From the NCBI GenBank assembly GCA_049644325.1, contig JBARRR010000077.1, positions 1 to 25,216 on the forward strand: a stretch of DNA of 25,216 nt, given 5' to 3'. Positions 24,868-25,216 of the stretch are shown here, piece after piece (the first letter of the stretch is position 1; each line of letters starts with the position of its first letter). Below the pieces are notes generated by a model. The model was not told where the DNA came from. It ran no database searches and saw nothing but the letters and a program-made list of their open reading frames with translations. This stretch comes from DASZHA01 sp049644325. Its GTDB lineage: Bacteria; Chloroflexota; Dormibacteria; DASZGP01. The position numbers and the translations under genes are program-made.

Positions 24868-24924
24868 AGTTAAGGTGCTTGGCCGTGATGCCACACCTGG
24901 GCGAGAATGCCCTCGGAGGTACGC

Positions 24925-25001
24925 GGGCCTTTAGCTCAGGTGGTCAGAGCGCACGGCTGATAACCGTGAGGTCTGTGGTTCGAGTCCACAAAGGCCCACC
25001 A
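24925..25001 (+). tRNA. tRNA-Ile (GAU)
   Basis: The 77-base tRNA has acceptor arms GGGCCTT and AAGGCCC, a normal D arm, an anticodon stem CACGG/CCGTG with loop CTGATAA (anticodon GAT, 24959-24961), a T arm with GGTTCGAGTCC and an encoded CCA (24999-25001). tRNA-Ile(GAU) is the usual first tRNA in a 16S-23S spacer. Confidence 0.97.
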
Positions 25002-25095
25002 CCTCTTGGACGCGATCGGACGTTGAACCGACCGACGTCTTGCGGCGGGACTCCTGCCGGCGCGACGCAACCCCGCCTCTGCGATGAGCAGGAAT
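25002..25095 (+). other. spacer between tRNA-Ile and tRNA-Ala
   Basis: A 94-base GC-rich spacer with short inverted repeats around 25040-25070 but no reading frame or clear signal. Probably removed during pre-rRNA processing. Confidence 0.5.
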
Positions 25096-25171
<76 letters not shown>

Positions 25172-25216
25172 GTTCTTCCCGCGGTCGACGCGGAAGGAAA
25201 CCAGGCACTTTCAAAA

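Larger units (their letters stand above)
24575..24924 (+). other. 16S to tRNA-Ile internal transcribed spacer
   Basis: This 350-base spacer has no protein-like frame. It begins with AAGGAG, which is complementary to the 16S anti-Shine-Dalgarno just before it. It contains a 15-base direct repeat (24675-24689 and 24707-24721, one mismatch) and two small hairpins with CTCG-containing loops. The first is near 24691-24706 and the second near 24743-24758. The 3' arm of the 16S processing stem is at 24846-24867. Confidence 0.75.

Overview
The window is GC-rich chromosomal DNA from a bacterium and holds housekeeping genes only. Every recognisable gene lies on the + strand. I see no phage, transposon, CRISPR or plasmid gene. 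Several features suggest a member of the Chloroflexota/Dormibacterota side of the bacterial tree: frequent GTG and TTG starts in 4-base overlaps, an 11-subunit-type nuo operon, a large Alu-containing SRP RNA, a PlsY motif with an RTGATN core, and a 16S-tRNA-Ile-tRNA-Ala rRNA operon. That placement is an inference and the 16S gene would settle it.

Layout. Positions 1-1334 hold the 3' part of mnmA (tRNA 2-thiouridylation) and a small membrane protein of unknown function. Positions 1336-12454 hold a promoter and a tightly packed complex I operon, nuoA-B-C-D-H-I-J-K-L-M-N. The electron-input genes nuoE, nuoF and nuoG are missing: nuoD and nuoH overlap by 4 bases where E-F-G usually sit. NuoB, NuoC and NuoI carry long low-complexity C-terminal tails. 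Positions 12547-16332 hold envelope genes: a class A penicillin-binding protein, a CDP-alcohol phosphatidyltransferase-like membrane enzyme and the acyltransferase PlsY. Positions 16429-19436 hold a two-gene unit in which an unrecognised secreted/anchored protein with three cysteine-pair repeats overlaps a membrane HAMP-GAF histidine kinase. No response regulator lies nearby.

Positions 19453-22668 hold the SRP RNA with its own -10 box, then dnaX, ybaB and recR, the common DNA replication/recombination cluster. Positions 22732-25216 hold the start of an rRNA operon: a strong promoter, a structured leader, 16S rRNA, tRNA-Ile(GAU) and tRNA-Ala(UGC). The 23S gene would follow beyond the window. 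The 5' leader and the 16S-tRNA spacer contain complementary arms that form a 22-bp stem around pre-16S rRNA.

How the parts work together. The nuo genes would build the membrane arm and connecting arm of a proton-pumping quinone reductase whose electron donor is not shown here. The PBP, phosphatidyltransferase and PlsY serve wall and membrane growth. The kinase unit probably senses an envelope condition. An AT-rich element shared by the PBP and kinase-unit upstream regions hints at common control. No clearly novel system is proven. The best candidates for a second look are the cysteine-repeat protein with its kinase, and the tailed, NuoEFG-less complex I.
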